Assembly: GCF_004005495.1 (NCBI RefSeq)
Contig: NZ_RZYA01000026.1
Span: 1 to 64,000 of the forward strand
Direction: 5' to 3'
DNA from: Streptomyces antnestii
GTDB lineage: Bacteria > Actinomycetota > Actinomycetes > Streptomycetales > Streptomycetaceae
DNA: 64,000 bases
The position numbers were made by a program, and so were the translations under genes. This document shows positions 8,170-18,402 of the stretch, piece by piece (position 1 is the stretch's first letter; every line of letters begins with the position of its first letter). The notes beneath the pieces were generated by a model. It made no database searches. It was not told the DNA's origin and saw only the letters and a program-made list of their open reading frames with translations.

Positions 8170-8964
8170 TCACACGGGGAACACCGTCGGCCTGCTGGTC
8201 GCGGGGGACGGTGGGCCGGCCGGTCGCAGCCCGGCCCACTGGGCAGCGAGAAGCAGCAGGTAGTACGGGTTGAGGAAGAGGTACCGGCGCCACAGCCGGC
8301 GCGGTTCCAGACCCAGTCGCCACAGCCACTCCAGGCCGTGGTCGCGCATCCACATCGGCGGTCTGCGCAGGGTCCCCGCGTGGAAGTCGAACGCGGCACC
8401 GACCGCGAGCAGCGGCATCGGCAGCAGCGGACGCATGGCGTGCACGAAGGTTTCCTGGCGCGGGCAGCCGAGCCCGACCAGGACGATCCGCGCTCCGGAC
8501 TCGGTGATCCGGGCGGCGATCTCCGCGTCCTCGCCAGGGCGCGCCGCACGGAACTTGGACGCCTCGTGGCCGGCGATCTTGAGGGCCGGAAGCGTGTTCT
8601 GCAGGTTCAGCATCAGACGCTCCAGCGTCTGCTCCGTCGAGCCGTACAGATACACCGGGAGGCCTTCGTCGGCCGCTTTGCGCAGTACGTGCCACGTCAG
8701 GTTCGGGCCGCACACCGGGTCGGTGAGGGCCGAGCCGTGCAGCAGGTTCAGTGCCCAGCGCACGGGCTGACCGTCCGGGGTCACCAGGTCGAAGGAGTTG
8801 AGGCGGGCGCCGTGCTCCCGGTCCAGCACGCCCGTCATCACGCCGTGGACGGCCAGCGCGGTCACCGCCAGCGTGCGCCGGGCGCGGGCCGCGGCGAGCA
8901 CGGTGTCCACCGCCTCGCCGTAGCTGGTCGCGTCGACAAGGACGCCGAGAACGTTCTTCTTCAC
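8170..8964 (-). CDS. WecG/TagA/CpsF family glycosyltransferase
   Basis: The product is 264 residues, the normal size for GT26. Landmarks are [20 protein letters not shown] near residue 60-80, the YLYGS motif, and [17 protein letters not shown] near residue 170. The last motif is the family signature, usually GxPKQExW. Members add N-acetylmannosaminuronate, ManNAc or related sugars to a polyprenyl-linked acceptor at the inner membrane face. The GTG start at 8964 overlaps the stop of the upstream epimerase gene (GTGA), so the two are translationally coupled. It is the last gene of a four-gene leftward unit: GT4, ligase, epimerase, this gene. Confidence 0.88.
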   Translation of the reverse strand: MKKNVLGVLVDATSYGEAVDTVLAAARARRTLAVTALAVHGVMTGVLDREHGARLNSFDLVTPDGQPVRWALNLLHGSALTDPVCGPNLTWHVLRKAADEGLPVYLYGSTEQTLERLMLNLQNTLPALKIAGHEASKFRAARPGEDAEIAARITESGARIVLVGLGCPRQETFVHAMRPLLPMPLLAVGAAFDFHAGTLRRPPMWMRDHGLEWLWRLGLEPRRLWRRYLFLNPYYLLLLAAQWAGLRPAGPPSPATSRPTVFPV

Positions 8965-10034
8965 CGGCCCGGGACCCACCTGTCCACATTGGCCTCGTAG
9001 ATCTCGTTCATGATCAGTGGCACGTCGTACGTCAACTGCCATTCCGGATAGTGCTGTTCGAAGCGCGCGTTGGAGCTGATCCACCAGATGTGGTCGCCGG
9101 TCCGGGGCGTTTCCACGTGTTCGACGCGCATCTCGTTCCCCGAGATCTTCTCGGCCAGCGCGATCGCTTCGAGGTTGGAGGCGTTGGAGTACCGGCCGCC
9201 CCCGAGGTTGTAGACCTCGGCGCTGCGCGGGTTGTGGAAGAACGCCTCGAACGCGGTGACGACGTCATGGCTGTGGATGGCGTCCCGCACCTGTTTTCCC
9301 TTGTATCCGATGAGTTTGTACGTGCGCCGTTCCATGGCGCAGCGCATCACGTAGGCGAGGAAGCCGTGCAGTTCCGTGGCGGAGTGGCCCGGGCCGGTGA
9401 GGGTACCCCCGCGGAAGCACGCCGTTCTGAGTCCGAAGTAGCGGCCGTATTCCTGGACCATGATGTCCGCGGCCACCTTCGAGGCGCCGAAGACCGAGTG
9501 CAGGCAGCCGTCGATGGACATGTCCTCGGAGATGCCGGCGCCATAGCGGTGACCTGGGGTGATCTCCCAGCGCGTCTCCTGCTCGACCAGCGGCAGGGAG
9601 TTGGGGCGGTCGCCGTACACCTTGTTGGTGGAGCAGTGGATCAGAGGGGCGTCGATGCAGTGTTCGCGTACGTTCTGCAGCACGTTGAGCGTGCCGCCGG
9701 CGTTGATGTCGAAATCGAGGAGCGGGTCACGCGCGGCCCAGTCGTGGGACGGCTGCGCCGCGGTGTGGATGACGACGGCGATGTCCCGGCCGTACTTCCG
9801 GAAGACGGCCGCCAGTGCGTCCCGGTCGCGGATGTCCACGTCGTGGTGGACATAGGCCTTGCCGAGGTCCACGGACAGTCGTTCCACGTTCCACGCGGTC
9901 GACGCTTCCGATCCGAAGAAGCGTGAGCGCATGTCGTTGTCGATGCCGATGACATCAAGTCCCAAGCGCGCGAAGTGCCGTACCGCTTGTGACCCGATCA
10001 GACCGGCCGATCCGGTTACCACTGCGACGCTCAT
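8961..10034 (-). CDS. NAD-dependent epimerase, CDP-paratose 2-epimerase-like
   Basis: This extended short-chain dehydrogenase/reductase has 357 residues. It opens with [20 protein letters not shown] (NAD-binding GxxGxxG). It has the [12 protein letters not shown] stretch and a long insert with [20 protein letters not shown] before [11 protein letters not shown], as seen in RfbE/TyvE-type CDP-paratose 2-epimerases rather than GalE. Such enzymes invert C-2 of a nucleotide-linked dideoxy or related sugar, but the exact substrate cannot be read from sequence. The ATG at 10034 is preceded by AGGAGG and overlaps the upstream ligase stop (ATGA). It probably supplies an unusual sugar for the exopolysaccharide. 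Confidence 0.82.
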   Translation of the reverse strand: MSVAVVTGSAGLIGSQAVRHFARLGLDVIGIDNDMRSRFFGSEASTAWNVERLSVDLGKAYVHHDVDIRDRDALAAVFRKYGRDIAVVIHTAAQPSHDWAARDPLLDFDINAGGTLNVLQNVREHCIDAPLIHCSTNKVYGDRPNSLPLVEQETRWEITPGHRYGAGISEDMSIDGCLHSVFGASKVAADIMVQEYGRYFGLRTACFRGGTLTGPGHSATELHGFLAYVMRCAMERRTYKLIGYKGKQVRDAIHSHDVVTAFEAFFHNPRSAEVYNLGGGRYSNASNLEAIALAEKISGNEMRVEHVETPRTGDHIWWISSNARFEQHYPEWQLTYDVPLIMNEIYEANVDRWVPGR

Positions 10035-11434
10035 ACGATCGCCTCCTGAGGAGAGCTGGCAAAGGTGTTCTGTTCCGGCTTGTGCCGGCGGCGGGCCCGT
10101 CGTGACCGGCCGCCCGCGAGCAGGATTCCGGCCGCCCAGAAGAAGGGAGCGGCGCCGAAAGGCGATTCCAGGATGACGCCCAGCAGGGCGACGATGAGGA
10201 GCGAGATCACCAGCAGCACGCACAACGACGTCAGCTCGTCGGGTGGCCCTCGGCGCACGGTCTGGATCACCAGGGCCACAAGCCTGGCCAGCAGAGCGAC
10301 GACGACGGCGAGACCGATGAAGCCCAGCCGGGCAAAACAGGTGACCAGGTAGTTGTGCGGGGACCGCACGCCGATTCCTCGGCCGATGGGAAGGTCGCCA
10401 TTGGACAGTTGGAGAAAGTCCGGTCCGAATCCCACACCGACGGCCGCCCGTACCGGATCGTCCAGGGTGTACGTCACGACGCGTTCCCACGCGGTCAGAC
10501 GTGCACGCTTGGTGCCCTGAGCGTTTTCCTCGAACTCTGAAGACGCTGTCGTGGGTCCGTTGAGCACGAGAAGGCGCTGGCCGGCCGGAGACATCGGGAG
10601 CGCCACCACCACGGCAAGGACCGCGGTCGCTCCGAACAGCAGTGCGCGGCCGGTGAGGCGACCGTTCCGGCCCGCCCTGAGCATGGCTGCCACCAGCACG
10701 CACGCGCAGCACGAGATGAGGCCGGCTCTGTTCACCTGCGCCAGACCGGTGGCGAGGGCAGCGATCGCCACCGGCGCATGCAGCCAGATCCGGCCCCGTG
10801 CGATCCGCAGGATCGACATGCCCGCCAGCACGCCGAGCACCGCCACGTCGAAATCCGTCCTGATCTCGAAGATGCGGGTATCTCCCACTGTGGGTAGCGT
10901 CGCGACGAACTCCGGTGCAAGGGTTGCCACCAGCATCCATCCGAGGTGCAGCAGCAGTCCGCCGTGGATCATCCGGAGCGTTCGCTCTCTGCCGCGATCG
11001 CTCACTCTTTGGTAGGCGCCTGCGGACAGATAGGCGATCGCGGCATAGACGAAGGGCTCCGCGTCACGGGCGGCCATCCACACATCGCCCTGCAGGGCGA
11101 GCAGCCGGGCCCCCGTGACCAGCAGCAGCAGTCCGATCAGGAGTCCCGGCCCGTGGATACGCCCATACTTTTTGCCGGAAAGGAGATTCGACCAGATGGC
11201 GTGCAGGAAAGCCGCGCAGAGCAGGGCATCACTGATGTAGAGCGGCCCTACGTTCACGTGGGAGACCCAGCGGCCTCCGGTGAGCAGAACGGCGACCGCC
11301 ACCGATCCGGCGATCAAGTGGTGGTCGATGGTGGGATTTCGGCCGGACACCTGAAGTTCGGACGGGCTGTTGCCCGTTTCCGTTTGCCCGGCCACGTCAG
11401 TTTGCGGGTACGCCATGCGCACTTCCGTTTTCAC
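10031..11434 (-). CDS. O-antigen ligase/polymerase-like (Wzy-type) membrane protein
   Basis: The product is 467 residues with about eleven predicted helices and a short polar N-terminus. The large extracytoplasmic loop near residues 300-365 ([20 protein letters not shown], then [20 protein letters not shown]) ends in the RSPHN motif typical of the Wzy_C/O-antigen ligase family, where the His is functionally important. Members polymerise or transfer lipid-linked repeat units outside the membrane. The GTG start at 11434 has AGGGCGAG upstream. The stop overlaps the ATG of the epimerase gene. With the flippase at 14518-15987 it makes the locus Wzx/Wzy-type. Confidence 0.82.
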   Translation of the reverse strand: MKTEVRMAYPQTDVAGQTETGNSPSELQVSGRNPTIDHHLIAGSVAVAVLLTGGRWVSHVNVGPLYISDALLCAAFLHAIWSNLLSGKKYGRIHGPGLLIGLLLLVTGARLLALQGDVWMAARDAEPFVYAAIAYLSAGAYQRVSDRGRERTLRMIHGGLLLHLGWMLVATLAPEFVATLPTVGDTRIFEIRTDFDVAVLGVLAGMSILRIARGRIWLHAPVAIAALATGLAQVNRAGLISCCACVLVAAMLRAGRNGRLTGRALLFGATAVLAVVVALPMSPAGQRLLVLNGPTTASSEFEENAQGTKRARLTAWERVVTYTLDDPVRAAVGVGFGPDFLQLSNGDLPIGRGIGVRSPHNYLVTCFARLGFIGLAVVVALLARLVALVIQTVRRGPPDELTSLCVLLVISLLIVALLGVILESPFGAAPFFWAAGILLAGGRSRRARRRHKPEQNTFASSPQEAIV

Positions 11435-11462
11435 GAATCACTCGCCCTTCAGGTGGCCTTTC

Positions 11463-12623
11463 CTATGCGGGCGCCGCGACGCGGTCGCTTGCGACGCGAA
11501 CCGCCTCCTCGTATGCCCTGGTGATAACGCTGATCCAGGCCCGCTCGGTGAAGTGGTCGGCGTACACCTGACGGCAGTGAGCGCGGAGTGACGGGAAGCG
11601 GGTGGCCGCGTCCTTCAGGACCGGGGCGAGCGGCTTGTTCCACTCGGTGACCAGGCCGGTTCCGTGTTCCCGTACCGCCTCGGCCACCGACGAGCCCGCG
11701 AACGCCAGGACCGGAATCCCGGCCGCCAGGGCCTCGGCGTACACGCAGGGCGCGACCTCGTACCAGCGACTGGGGAAGACCAGGCCCCGGTAGGAGGGCA
11801 TCCGCCGGCACAGTTCGTTCCGCTCGAGGTGGCCCACGAAACGGACGGAAGCGGGAGCGGCCGCGCGGCACTCGGCGAGGAGTTCGCCGTCGCCGATGAC
11901 GTCGAGCGGCTCGTCGGCCGGCCACTGGCGCAGCAGTTCCAGGACGCCCTTCTCGGGTGTGAGACGCGCGGCGACGAGCCAACGGCCGGTGTCGTCGCCC
12001 TGAGTCCCGTCGGACTGCGGTGCGTCGACGAAGTTGGGGACGAGCGTCAGCCGCTCGGCGGGCACACCGGCACGCTGGTATGTCCGCTCGCTCAGCCGGG
12101 AGTTCACGACGATCCGGTCCGCGCGGGCCAGCAGCGGGTCCCGCGTATGGCCGTGCCGTCCTGCCCATGCCAGGGGCAGCGTCGCGGCCCGGGAATCGCG
12201 GTAGCAGCCGTACCGCAGGGCGGACCAGGGCTCGCCGTCCGGGCACCGTGTGCAGACGGCGCCCGCACGGTAGAGCGTCGCCGCGGCGCACAGTGGCCGG
12301 TAGTTGTGCAGGGTCGCCACGAGCGGGCCGGTCCAGTGCCGTACCCAGGAACGGGCGAAGTTGGGAAACAGGTTGTGCACGTGCACCAGGTCGGGGGCGT
12401 ACGCGCGCAACCGGGCGAGCGGGTTGTGTCCTCGTCCGGTCGCCACGCGCGCCGCTGCCCGCAGAGGGTAGAGCGGATCCTGGGCCAGTTCGTCGGTGTG
12501 GGCGGCGAACAGCTCGACCTCGTGGCCCGCCGTGTGCAACGCACGCACCTGGTCCCGTACGAGTGCGTTCTCCCCGCTGGGTGTTGCGGAGGTGTAGAAG
12601 CTGTGGACCACGGCGATCTTCAT
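11463..12623 (-). CDS. GT4 family glycosyltransferase
   Basis: This GT-B-fold enzyme has 386 residues, starting with KIAVVHSFYTSATPSGENAL. The N-terminal acceptor domain carries DLVHVHNLFPNF and a Cys-rich CTRCPDGEPWSALRYGCYRD stretch that is common in actinobacterial GT4 proteins. The C-terminal donor domain has AARLTPEKGVLELL and FPSRWYEVAPCVYAEALAAG, the GPGTF-like E-x7-E region. It is the first gene of the leftward GT4-ligase-epimerase-WecG unit, and a 28-nt gap separates it from the ligase. It transfers a sugar, unknown, to the growing lipid-linked repeat in the cytoplasm. Confidence 0.88.
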   Translation of the reverse strand: MKIAVVHSFYTSATPSGENALVRDQVRALHTAGHEVELFAAHTDELAQDPLYPLRAAARVATGRGHNPLARLRAYAPDLVHVHNLFPNFARSWVRHWTGPLVATLHNYRPLCAAATLYRAGAVCTRCPDGEPWSALRYGCYRDSRAATLPLAWAGRHGHTRDPLLARADRIVVNSRLSERTYQRAGVPAERLTLVPNFVDAPQSDGTQGDDTGRWLVAARLTPEKGVLELLRQWPADEPLDVIGDGELLAECRAAAPASVRFVGHLERNELCRRMPSYRGLVFPSRWYEVAPCVYAEALAAGIPVLAFAGSSVAEAVREHGTGLVTEWNKPLAPVLKDAATRFPSLRAHCRQVYADHFTERAWISVITRAYEEAVRVASDRVAAPA

Positions 12624-12999
12624 GACGGGCTGCCTTCGGTGTCAGCCACGACTGGCTCTCTCTGGCCTTCAATGGTCATTTGGGGCATAAGGGACAAAAT
12701 TGCGTAACCGGTGATCCGCTCTGACTCTTTGGGGAGGGTGCTCCGGTGAGTCCACTCGCCTGGCCGAGCGGCACGGAACGGACAGCTTTCCGATGCTGCT
12801 CATCGGGTGATCGTTCTCCTCGGTCAAGCGTCGCCACCCGCTCCACGCGTACCCGTCGGACAGACTCGGCTGCGTCCGCCCGCCTGCCCTGCCCCGGACG
12901 ATGAGACCTGTGCCTTCACGGCTGCCATCGTCGGCTTTGATCCCGTGGACGGGTGCATGGACCCAAGTGATCCGCTGAAACCGGTTGGAGAGGGTGCCC
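12624..12999. other. Divergent intergenic region of the EPS locus (376 bp)
   Basis: This gap separates the leftward GT4 gene from the rightward phosphotransferase gene and must hold both promoters. A locally AT-richer stretch lies at about 12672-12710, on the GT4 side, with TTGTCC on the minus strand as a possible -35. I could not define a convincing -10 or operator for either gene, and I see no small gene in it. Confidence 0.5.
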
Positions 13000-14490
13000 G
13001 TGACTGTTCAGGGAGACGTCCCGTATGTGCCGCTGTCAGGGCGTCGGCAGGCGCAGGATCGGCAGCCGCCTCGCACCGGGCCGAGACGGGACGGCAAGCC
13101 CGTCTGGTACCTGCCGGCCGCGTTGGGCGTCGATGTCGTGGGCGCGGTCGTGTCGGCGTACACGGTCTTCCGCCTGGCCGGTGAGGCGCATGCCGGGTGG
13201 TACGCGGTGGCGGCAGCCGCGGCCTGGGTGGTGGTGCGGGCCTCGCGCACGCGGTACGCGTGGCGCAACCTGGGAGAGCGCGACAACGGCTCTCCCTTGC
13301 TGCGGGACTGGTTGATCCTGATGGCTGTGCTCGCCGTGATGAGAGCGGCAACCGGTGAATTTCCCGCCTTTCACCTCGTGTTGGCCGGCCTGGTCGTGTG
13401 CCTTCCTCTCGCGGCGGCCTGCCAAGGCCTGACGCACCGGCATCTGCTGGCTCGGCGCCGCTCGGGCCGAGGCGTCCGCCGGGCGCTGGTGATCGGCGAG
13501 GCGGCCGCTCTCGACGGTCTGGTGAATCACCTCGCGCGACGCATCGATCACGCGTTCGTCGTGGTCGGGGTGTGCCCCGTCGGCGACGACGACCCCCACC
13601 TGGTGGCTCCGATCACGGGACGGCTCGACCGGCACACCCCGGCGCAACCGTCCGACGACTCCTCGCCGGTGCTGGCAGCGGCCCGAAGGCTGCAGGTGGA
13701 TCTGGTCTTCGTCGTGTCCGGACCCAGCATGGCCGCCGAGCGACTGCGACGGCTGTCCTGGGCCGTGCACGAGGACGGTCGTCCCCTCGTCGTCGTGCCC
13801 GGCATGACCGAGGTGGCACAACGCCGGGTCAATGTCTCGTCCCTGGCCGGCCTGACGATGCTGCATGTCGCCCCGCCTGTCCGCCGCGGCGCTGCCCTGC
13901 TGTTGAAGGCGGTGACGGACCGGGTGGGCGCCGCGGTGCTGCTGGTGCTGCTCGCCCCCGTGTTCGTGGCAGTGGCGATCGCCGTACGGCTGGATTCGCC
14001 GGGAACGATCCTCCATCGCCAGATCCGCGTCGGGCGGGGCGGCCGGCACTTCAGCCTGGCGAAGTTCCGCACCATGGTCGCCAACGCCGAGCAGTTGAGG
14101 TGCGAGCTCGCCGGGACCAACGAGCAGGACGGGCTGATGTTCAAGATCCGCCGCGATCCCCGGATCACGCGCACGGGCCGTGTGCTGCGCCGCTTCTCAC
14201 TCGACGAGCTTCCCCAGCTGTTCAACGTGCTGCTCGGGCACATGTCCCTGGTGGGTCCGAGGCCACCGCTGCCCGATGAGGTGGCGAAGTACAACGAGGT
14301 GGAGGTGCGACGACTGAGCGTCAAGCCGGGGCTCACCGGACTGTGGCAGGTCAGCGGGCGCTCCGACCTGTCCTGGGACGAGACCGTCACCCTGGATCTG
14401 CGCTACGTGGACAACTGGTCCCCCGCCGTCGACTTCGGCATCCTGCGCCGGACGGTGCGAGCCGTCCTCGTGGGCAACGGCGCCTACTGA
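13000..14490 (+). CDS. Polyprenyl-phosphate sugar phosphotransferase (EPS initiation)
   Basis: This WbaP/EpsE/CpsE-type enzyme has 496 residues. It transfers a sugar-1-phosphate from a UDP-sugar to undecaprenyl phosphate and so starts each repeat unit. Four N-terminal helices (about 30-140) and a nucleotide-binding-like central domain (RRALVIGEAAALD) are followed by a fifth helix (DRVGAAVLLVLLAPVFVAVA). The C-terminal bacterial sugar transferase domain shows HRQIRVGRGGRHFSLAKFRT, FKIRRDPRITRTGR, SLDELPQLFNVLLGHMSLVG and GLTGLWQVSGRS, all expected motifs. The GTG at 13000 is preferred (GGAGAGG 6 nt upstream); TTG 12985 and GTG 12994 are in frame. It is monocistronic and converges with the flippase gene. 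Confidence 0.92.
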   Translation: MTVQGDVPYVPLSGRRQAQDRQPPRTGPRRDGKPVWYLPAALGVDVVGAVVSAYTVFRLAGEAHAGWYAVAAAAAWVVVRASRTRYAWRNLGERDNGSPLLRDWLILMAVLAVMRAATGEFPAFHLVLAGLVVCLPLAAACQGLTHRHLLARRRSGRGVRRALVIGEAAALDGLVNHLARRIDHAFVVVGVCPVGDDDPHLVAPITGRLDRHTPAQPSDDSSPVLAAARRLQVDLVFVVSGPSMAAERLRRLSWAVHEDGRPLVVVPGMTEVAQRRVNVSSLAGLTMLHVAPPVRRGAALLLKAVTDRVGAAVLLVLLAPVFVAVAIAVRLDSPGTILHRQIRVGRGGRHFSLAKFRTMVANAEQLRCELAGTNEQDGLMFKIRRDPRITRTGRVLRRFSLDELPQLFNVLLGHMSLVGPRPPLPDEVAKYNEVEVRRLSVKPGLTGLWQVSGRSDLSWDETVTLDLRYVDNWSPAVDFGILRRTVRAVLVGNGAY

Positions 14491-14517
14491 CCGCCCGGAT
14501 TCCGGCTTCGTTCGTGA

Positions 14518-15987
14518 TCAGCGGCAGAGCACAGCGGGCAGCAGGCCGCGTTCCCGGGCGACGCGTACGCCGTGCAGAGCCGCCCCGTACCGCAGACAGC
14601 ACAGCGCCAGCACAGCCGCGGCCGCCAGCTTGGCCACGAGGATCACCGGCGCGGGGCAACTGCCTTCGAGCTCCCGTTGAACGGACCACAGGGCGACCCA
14701 GAACAGGCCGGAGAGAGCAGCGGCCTGCGCGTACGCCCGAGTGACCGGTCGCCGGGTCGCGGGAAAGAGCCGGTTCAGCCATGCCTGGAACAGCGACAGC
14801 CGGACGAGCTGGCCCACCAGCACCACCACCATGAGCGCGTGGAGTCCGCCGCCGAGGCGCAGCGCGAGGGCCGTACCGGCGACGAGCACCGTCATCTGCA
14901 CCAGATGGATGACCAGTTTGGGTCCCACCACTCCCATGGCCTCTCCCACGGTGCCCGAGAACTGCGCCACCAGACCGAGCACGCCGGCCAGGCCCAGGAT
15001 CGGGACCAGTGCCACGCTGCCGTGCCACTGGCTGCCGAGCAGCAGTGCCACCAACTGCTCGCTGCTCGCGCCGATCACCGCCCACAGGGGGAAGAGGACC
15101 AGCGTGGTCAGTGACGTGCAGTCGGCGTAGGAGGCACCGAGCCGGCTGGTCTCGTGCTGGATGCGGCTGAGGCCGGGCAGGAGCACCTTGCTCGCCGCCT
15201 CCTGGATCTGCTGCAGCGGATAGGACGCCAGGAGCGCGGCGCGGTCGTAGAGCCCGGCGGCGGCGACGCCCACGTAGCGGCCGATGGAGAGCTTGGCGAA
15301 GTCCGCCGTGAGGTATTCCAGAAAGCCGTTGGCCGATACCTTGCCGCCGAAGCGTAGGACGTCACGCATGGCAGGCACATCGAACAGCGGGCGCAGCGAG
15401 TGCCGGACCATGACGTAGGGCAGCAGGTTCAGCAGTACCGTCCATCCGAGTTGGCCGTAGACGAGGCTCCACACGCCCGCGCCGAGGAGCGCGGACAAGA
15501 GTGCGACGCCGCAGTAGCCGACGATGAAGGAGGAGAATTCGGTGAGGGCGATCGCCCGATATCGCATGCCCCGGCTCAGCAGCCCGGTGGCGACGGTGCC
15601 CAGAGCCCCGATCGGCATGCCCAGCGCGATCACTCGGATCATGCTGGTCAGCTCGGAGGGGCCGTGGGCCAGCTCTGTGCCGTACGGCGCGATGAGCCAG
15701 ACCGCCGCGTAGGAGCAGGTGCCGAGGGTGAGGGCCAGGGCGAAGATCACGCGTACGTCGCGGCCGGTGAGTGAGGGGCGCTGGACCACCGCGGAAGCCA
15801 GGCCGCCCTGGGCGAAGTGGTGAGCGAAACGCGGCACCAGGTATGCCAGTGCCATCAGCCCGAAGTCCTCGGGGGTGAGCAGGCGGGCCATCACGGCTGA
15901 GTAGGGAATCTGGACGGCGGCGCTGGCCGCGCTGGCGAGGTAGGCCCAGCGCATGCCTCGGACCGTGACGGACGTCAGTTGGGTCAT
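14518..15987 (-). CDS. Wzx-type lipopolysaccharide/exopolysaccharide flippase
   Basis: The product has 489 residues with about 12-14 helices and opens with VRGMRWAYLASAASAAVQIP and ARLLTPEDFGLMALAYLVPR. That is the canonical start of polysaccharide transporters of the MOP superfamily (Wzx/TuaB-like). It would move the polyprenyl-linked repeat unit across the membrane to the Wzy-like polymerase at 10031-11434. It is a single-gene unit facing the phosphotransferase gene with only 27 bp between their stops, and no terminator is visible there. The ATG at 15987 has only a weak ribosome-binding site. Confidence 0.9.
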   Translation of the reverse strand: MTQLTSVTVRGMRWAYLASAASAAVQIPYSAVMARLLTPEDFGLMALAYLVPRFAHHFAQGGLASAVVQRPSLTGRDVRVIFALALTLGTCSYAAVWLIAPYGTELAHGPSELTSMIRVIALGMPIGALGTVATGLLSRGMRYRAIALTEFSSFIVGYCGVALLSALLGAGVWSLVYGQLGWTVLLNLLPYVMVRHSLRPLFDVPAMRDVLRFGGKVSANGFLEYLTADFAKLSIGRYVGVAAAGLYDRAALLASYPLQQIQEAASKVLLPGLSRIQHETSRLGASYADCTSLTTLVLFPLWAVIGASSEQLVALLLGSQWHGSVALVPILGLAGVLGLVAQFSGTVGEAMGVVGPKLVIHLVQMTVLVAGTALALRLGGGLHALMVVVLVGQLVRLSLFQAWLNRLFPATRRPVTRAYAQAAALSGLFWVALWSVQRELEGSCPAPVILVAKLAAAAVLALCCLRYGAALHGVRVARERGLLPAVLCR

Positions 15988-16347
15988 GGGGACACCGGGT
16001 CGTCGGTTTCCAAGGGGGCTCCTCGCGTGTGCCTCGTGCGGGCAGGATCCTCTCGCGGTGCAAAGAGGGAGCCCCGGCGGCCACGCAGAACCCGGGGCGA
16101 AGTAGCCCCTGAGGCGTAGTAGTCACACAGGTGGCGAGGTGCGCGACGCGCGAGACGCCCATTCACACGTGCGAGTGACCAGTACGAACGCGGCATCGAC
16201 TGTCCGCCCTGGCCGTCTCCTTCCGGGTACGGCCAAACAGTGCACGGATTCAGTTGCCCACACAAGGTTCGTCAGACATCCGCTCATATCCTTTTCGATG
16301 CTTCGGGAGTATCTCCCGACCTCTTCCTGCATTCATGGAGAAAAGCC
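15988..16347. other. Divergent intergenic region (360 bp) with a small hairpin
   Basis: The gap separates the leftward flippase from the rightward nucleotide-sugar operon. A 7-bp hairpin (TCGGGAG, loop TAT, CTCCCGA, 16303-16319) lies about 30 nt before the ATG at 16348 and ends 15 nt before its GGAGAAA, so it could affect translation of the operon. No other gene or clear promoter hexamers are seen. Confidence 0.45.
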
Positions 16348-17319
16348 ATGCGCATTGCCGTGACCGGCGGGGGCGGTTTTCTGGGATCACACCTGTGTGA
16401 GGCATTGCTGCGGCGTGGAGACGCCGTAGTCTGCCTGGACAACTTCAGCACAGGGCGGCCGGAGAACATCGCACACTTGCGGAAATTCCCTGCCTTCGAA
16501 TTCATCCATTCCGACGTGAGCGTCGCCGCGGACGTCCCCGGCCCGCTCGATGCCGTCGCCCATCTCGCAAGTCCCGCGTCGCCGCCGGACTATCTGCGAC
16601 TTCCCCTCGAGACCCTCGCCGTGGGAAGCCGCGGCACAGAGAACGCCCTCGAACTGGCCCGGCGCAACCACGCCCGGTTCCTGCTCGCCTCGACGAGCGA
16701 GGTCTACGGCGATCCGCTGGTCCACCCCCAGGAAGAGGAGTACTGGGGGAACGTCAATCCGGTCGGACCGCGCAGCGTGTACGACGAGGCCAAGCGGTAC
16801 GCCGAGGCCGTCTCGCTCGCTTACCACCGCAGTCACGGCGTCGACGTCGGAATCATCCGGATCTTCAACACCTACGGCCCGCGCATGCGCCCGCACGACG
16901 GCCGGGTCGTCACCAGCTTCATCAACCAGGCCCTCGGCGGCGAACCGCTGACCGTTTACGGCGACGGCAAGCAGACCCGCAGTTTCTGCTACGTGAGCGA
17001 TCTGATCCGCGGCCTGGTCGCGATGCTGGACGCGTCCGTGACCGGGCCGATCAATCTCGGGAACCCGGACGAGTGGACGGTGTCCGAGCTCGCTCAGCTC
17101 GTCCTCGAGATCACGGGTTCGGACTCGGAGATCCAGTACCACCCGCTCCCCACGGACGACCCGACCCGTCGCCGACCGGTCATCACACGTGCTCGTGAGC
17201 ACCTCGGCTGGTACCCGGAGGTGTCGGTCGCGGACGGAGTGCACCGGACCGTCGAGTGGTTCAGAGGCCGACCGCACGACGACGGGCTGCTCGCGGCCTT
17301 CGATACCCCGGCGCTCTGA
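16348..17319 (+). CDS. UDP-glucuronate decarboxylase-like SDR (UDP-xylose synthase)
   Basis: This 323-residue extended SDR converts UDP-glucuronate to UDP-xylose if it follows its closest family. The NAD motif is [20 protein letters not shown], the active site is [12 protein letters not shown] (YxxxK) after [14 protein letters not shown], and the family hallmark [17 protein letters not shown] matches the UXS ASPASP motif. [20 protein letters not shown] is also typical. The ATG at 16348 has GGAGAAA upstream. It is the first gene of a three-gene operon with galE and ugd. Ugd makes UDP-glucuronate, the substrate this enzyme would need, which supports the assignment. Confidence 0.82.
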   Translation: MRIAVTGGGGFLGSHLCEALLRRGDAVVCLDNFSTGRPENIAHLRKFPAFEFIHSDVSVAADVPGPLDAVAHLASPASPPDYLRLPLETLAVGSRGTENALELARRNHARFLLASTSEVYGDPLVHPQEEEYWGNVNPVGPRSVYDEAKRYAEAVSLAYHRSHGVDVGIIRIFNTYGPRMRPHDGRVVTSFINQALGGEPLTVYGDGKQTRSFCYVSDLIRGLVAMLDASVTGPINLGNPDEWTVSELAQLVLEITGSDSEIQYHPLPTDDPTRRRPVITRAREHLGWYPEVSVADGVHRTVEWFRGRPHDDGLLAAFDTPAL

Positions 17320-17349
17320 GGCAGACGCTCTGAGGCAGAGAGGAAACCC

Positions 17350-18381
17350 ATGCCCGGACGCACCACAGTGCTGGTGACCGGTGGCGCCGGTTTCATCGGC
17401 AGCCACACCTGTGTCGAACTCCTCGGCCACGGCTATGACGTGGTGGTCGTCGACGACTACTCCAACAGCTCGCCCGGCGCGCTGGAACGCGTAGCGAAGA
17501 TCGCCGGCCGCCCCCCGGCCGCCGTCCACGAGATCGACCTGCTCGACCGCCGGGCGCTCTCCCGGGTGTTCGACGAGCACGACATCGACGCGGTGATCCA
17601 CTTCGCGGCGAAGAAGGCCGTCGGGGAGTCCGTGGAACTGCCCGTCGAGTACTACGACACCAACGTCGGCGGCACCACGGCACTGCTGCGCGCCATGCAC
17701 GACCACGGAGTGCACCGCCTGGTGTTCTCCTCGTCCTGCTCGATCTACGGCAACGCCACCAAGGTGCCGCTCACCGAAGAGGATCCGGCGGGCCCCACCA
17801 ATCCGTACGCCACCTCGAAGTTGCTCTGCGAGCAGGTGCTCACGGACGTCTGCCGGTACCTGCCCGGGCTGTCCGTCCTGGCGCTGCGCTATTTCAACCC
17901 GGTCGGCGCGCACCCCAGCGGGCTGCTCGGCGAAGTGCCCCGGGGAGCCGCGCCCAACAACGTCATGCCGTACCTCGCCCGGGTCGCCGCCGGCCGGCTC
18001 CCGAAACTCAGCGTCTTCGGCGACGACTACCCCACCGTCGACGGCACGGGTGTGCGCGACTACATCCATGTGATGGACGTCGCCGAAGGCCACCGTGTCG
18101 CTCTGGATCACCTCGACAAGGGCAGCGGCATGCAGGTCTTCAACCTCGGCACGGGGCAGGGCACTTCGGTGCTCGAACTCGTCGCCGCGTTCCAGCGTGC
18201 CTCCGATACGCCCATCCCCTTCGAGATCACCGGCCGCCGCCCCGGCGACGTCGCCGCCCTCGTCGCCGACCCGAACGCCGTGGCCCGTGCCTGGAACTGG
18301 ACCACGACGAGAGATCTCACCGCTATGTGCGAGGACGCCTGGCGGTTCCAGGAACTCAACCCGTCCGGCTATCCGAACTGA
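17350..18381 (+). CDS. galE: UDP-glucose 4-epimerase
   Basis: The product has 343 residues and interconverts UDP-glucose and UDP-galactose. It starts TTVLVTGGAGFIGSHTCVEL. It has SSSCSIYGNATKVPLTEEDP and NPYATSKLLCEQVL with the YxxxK pair, LALRYFNPVGAHPSGLLGE, and DGTGVRDYIHVMDVAEGH, all GalE hallmarks. AGAGGAAACCC precedes the ATG at 17350. It lies 30 nt after the UXS-like gene and 21 nt before ugd. It probably supplies UDP-galactose for the exopolysaccharide. A second housekeeping galE may exist outside the window. Confidence 0.93.
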   Translation: MPGRTTVLVTGGAGFIGSHTCVELLGHGYDVVVVDDYSNSSPGALERVAKIAGRPPAAVHEIDLLDRRALSRVFDEHDIDAVIHFAAKKAVGESVELPVEYYDTNVGGTTALLRAMHDHGVHRLVFSSSCSIYGNATKVPLTEEDPAGPTNPYATSKLLCEQVLTDVCRYLPGLSVLALRYFNPVGAHPSGLLGEVPRGAAPNNVMPYLARVAAGRLPKLSVFGDDYPTVDGTGVRDYIHVMDVAEGHRVALDHLDKGSGMQVFNLGTGQGTSVLELVAAFQRASDTPIPFEITGRRPGDVAALVADPNAVARAWNWTTTRDLTAMCEDAWRFQELNPSGYPN

Positions 18382-18402
18382 CACAGAGAAGAGGCGAGCG
18401 AG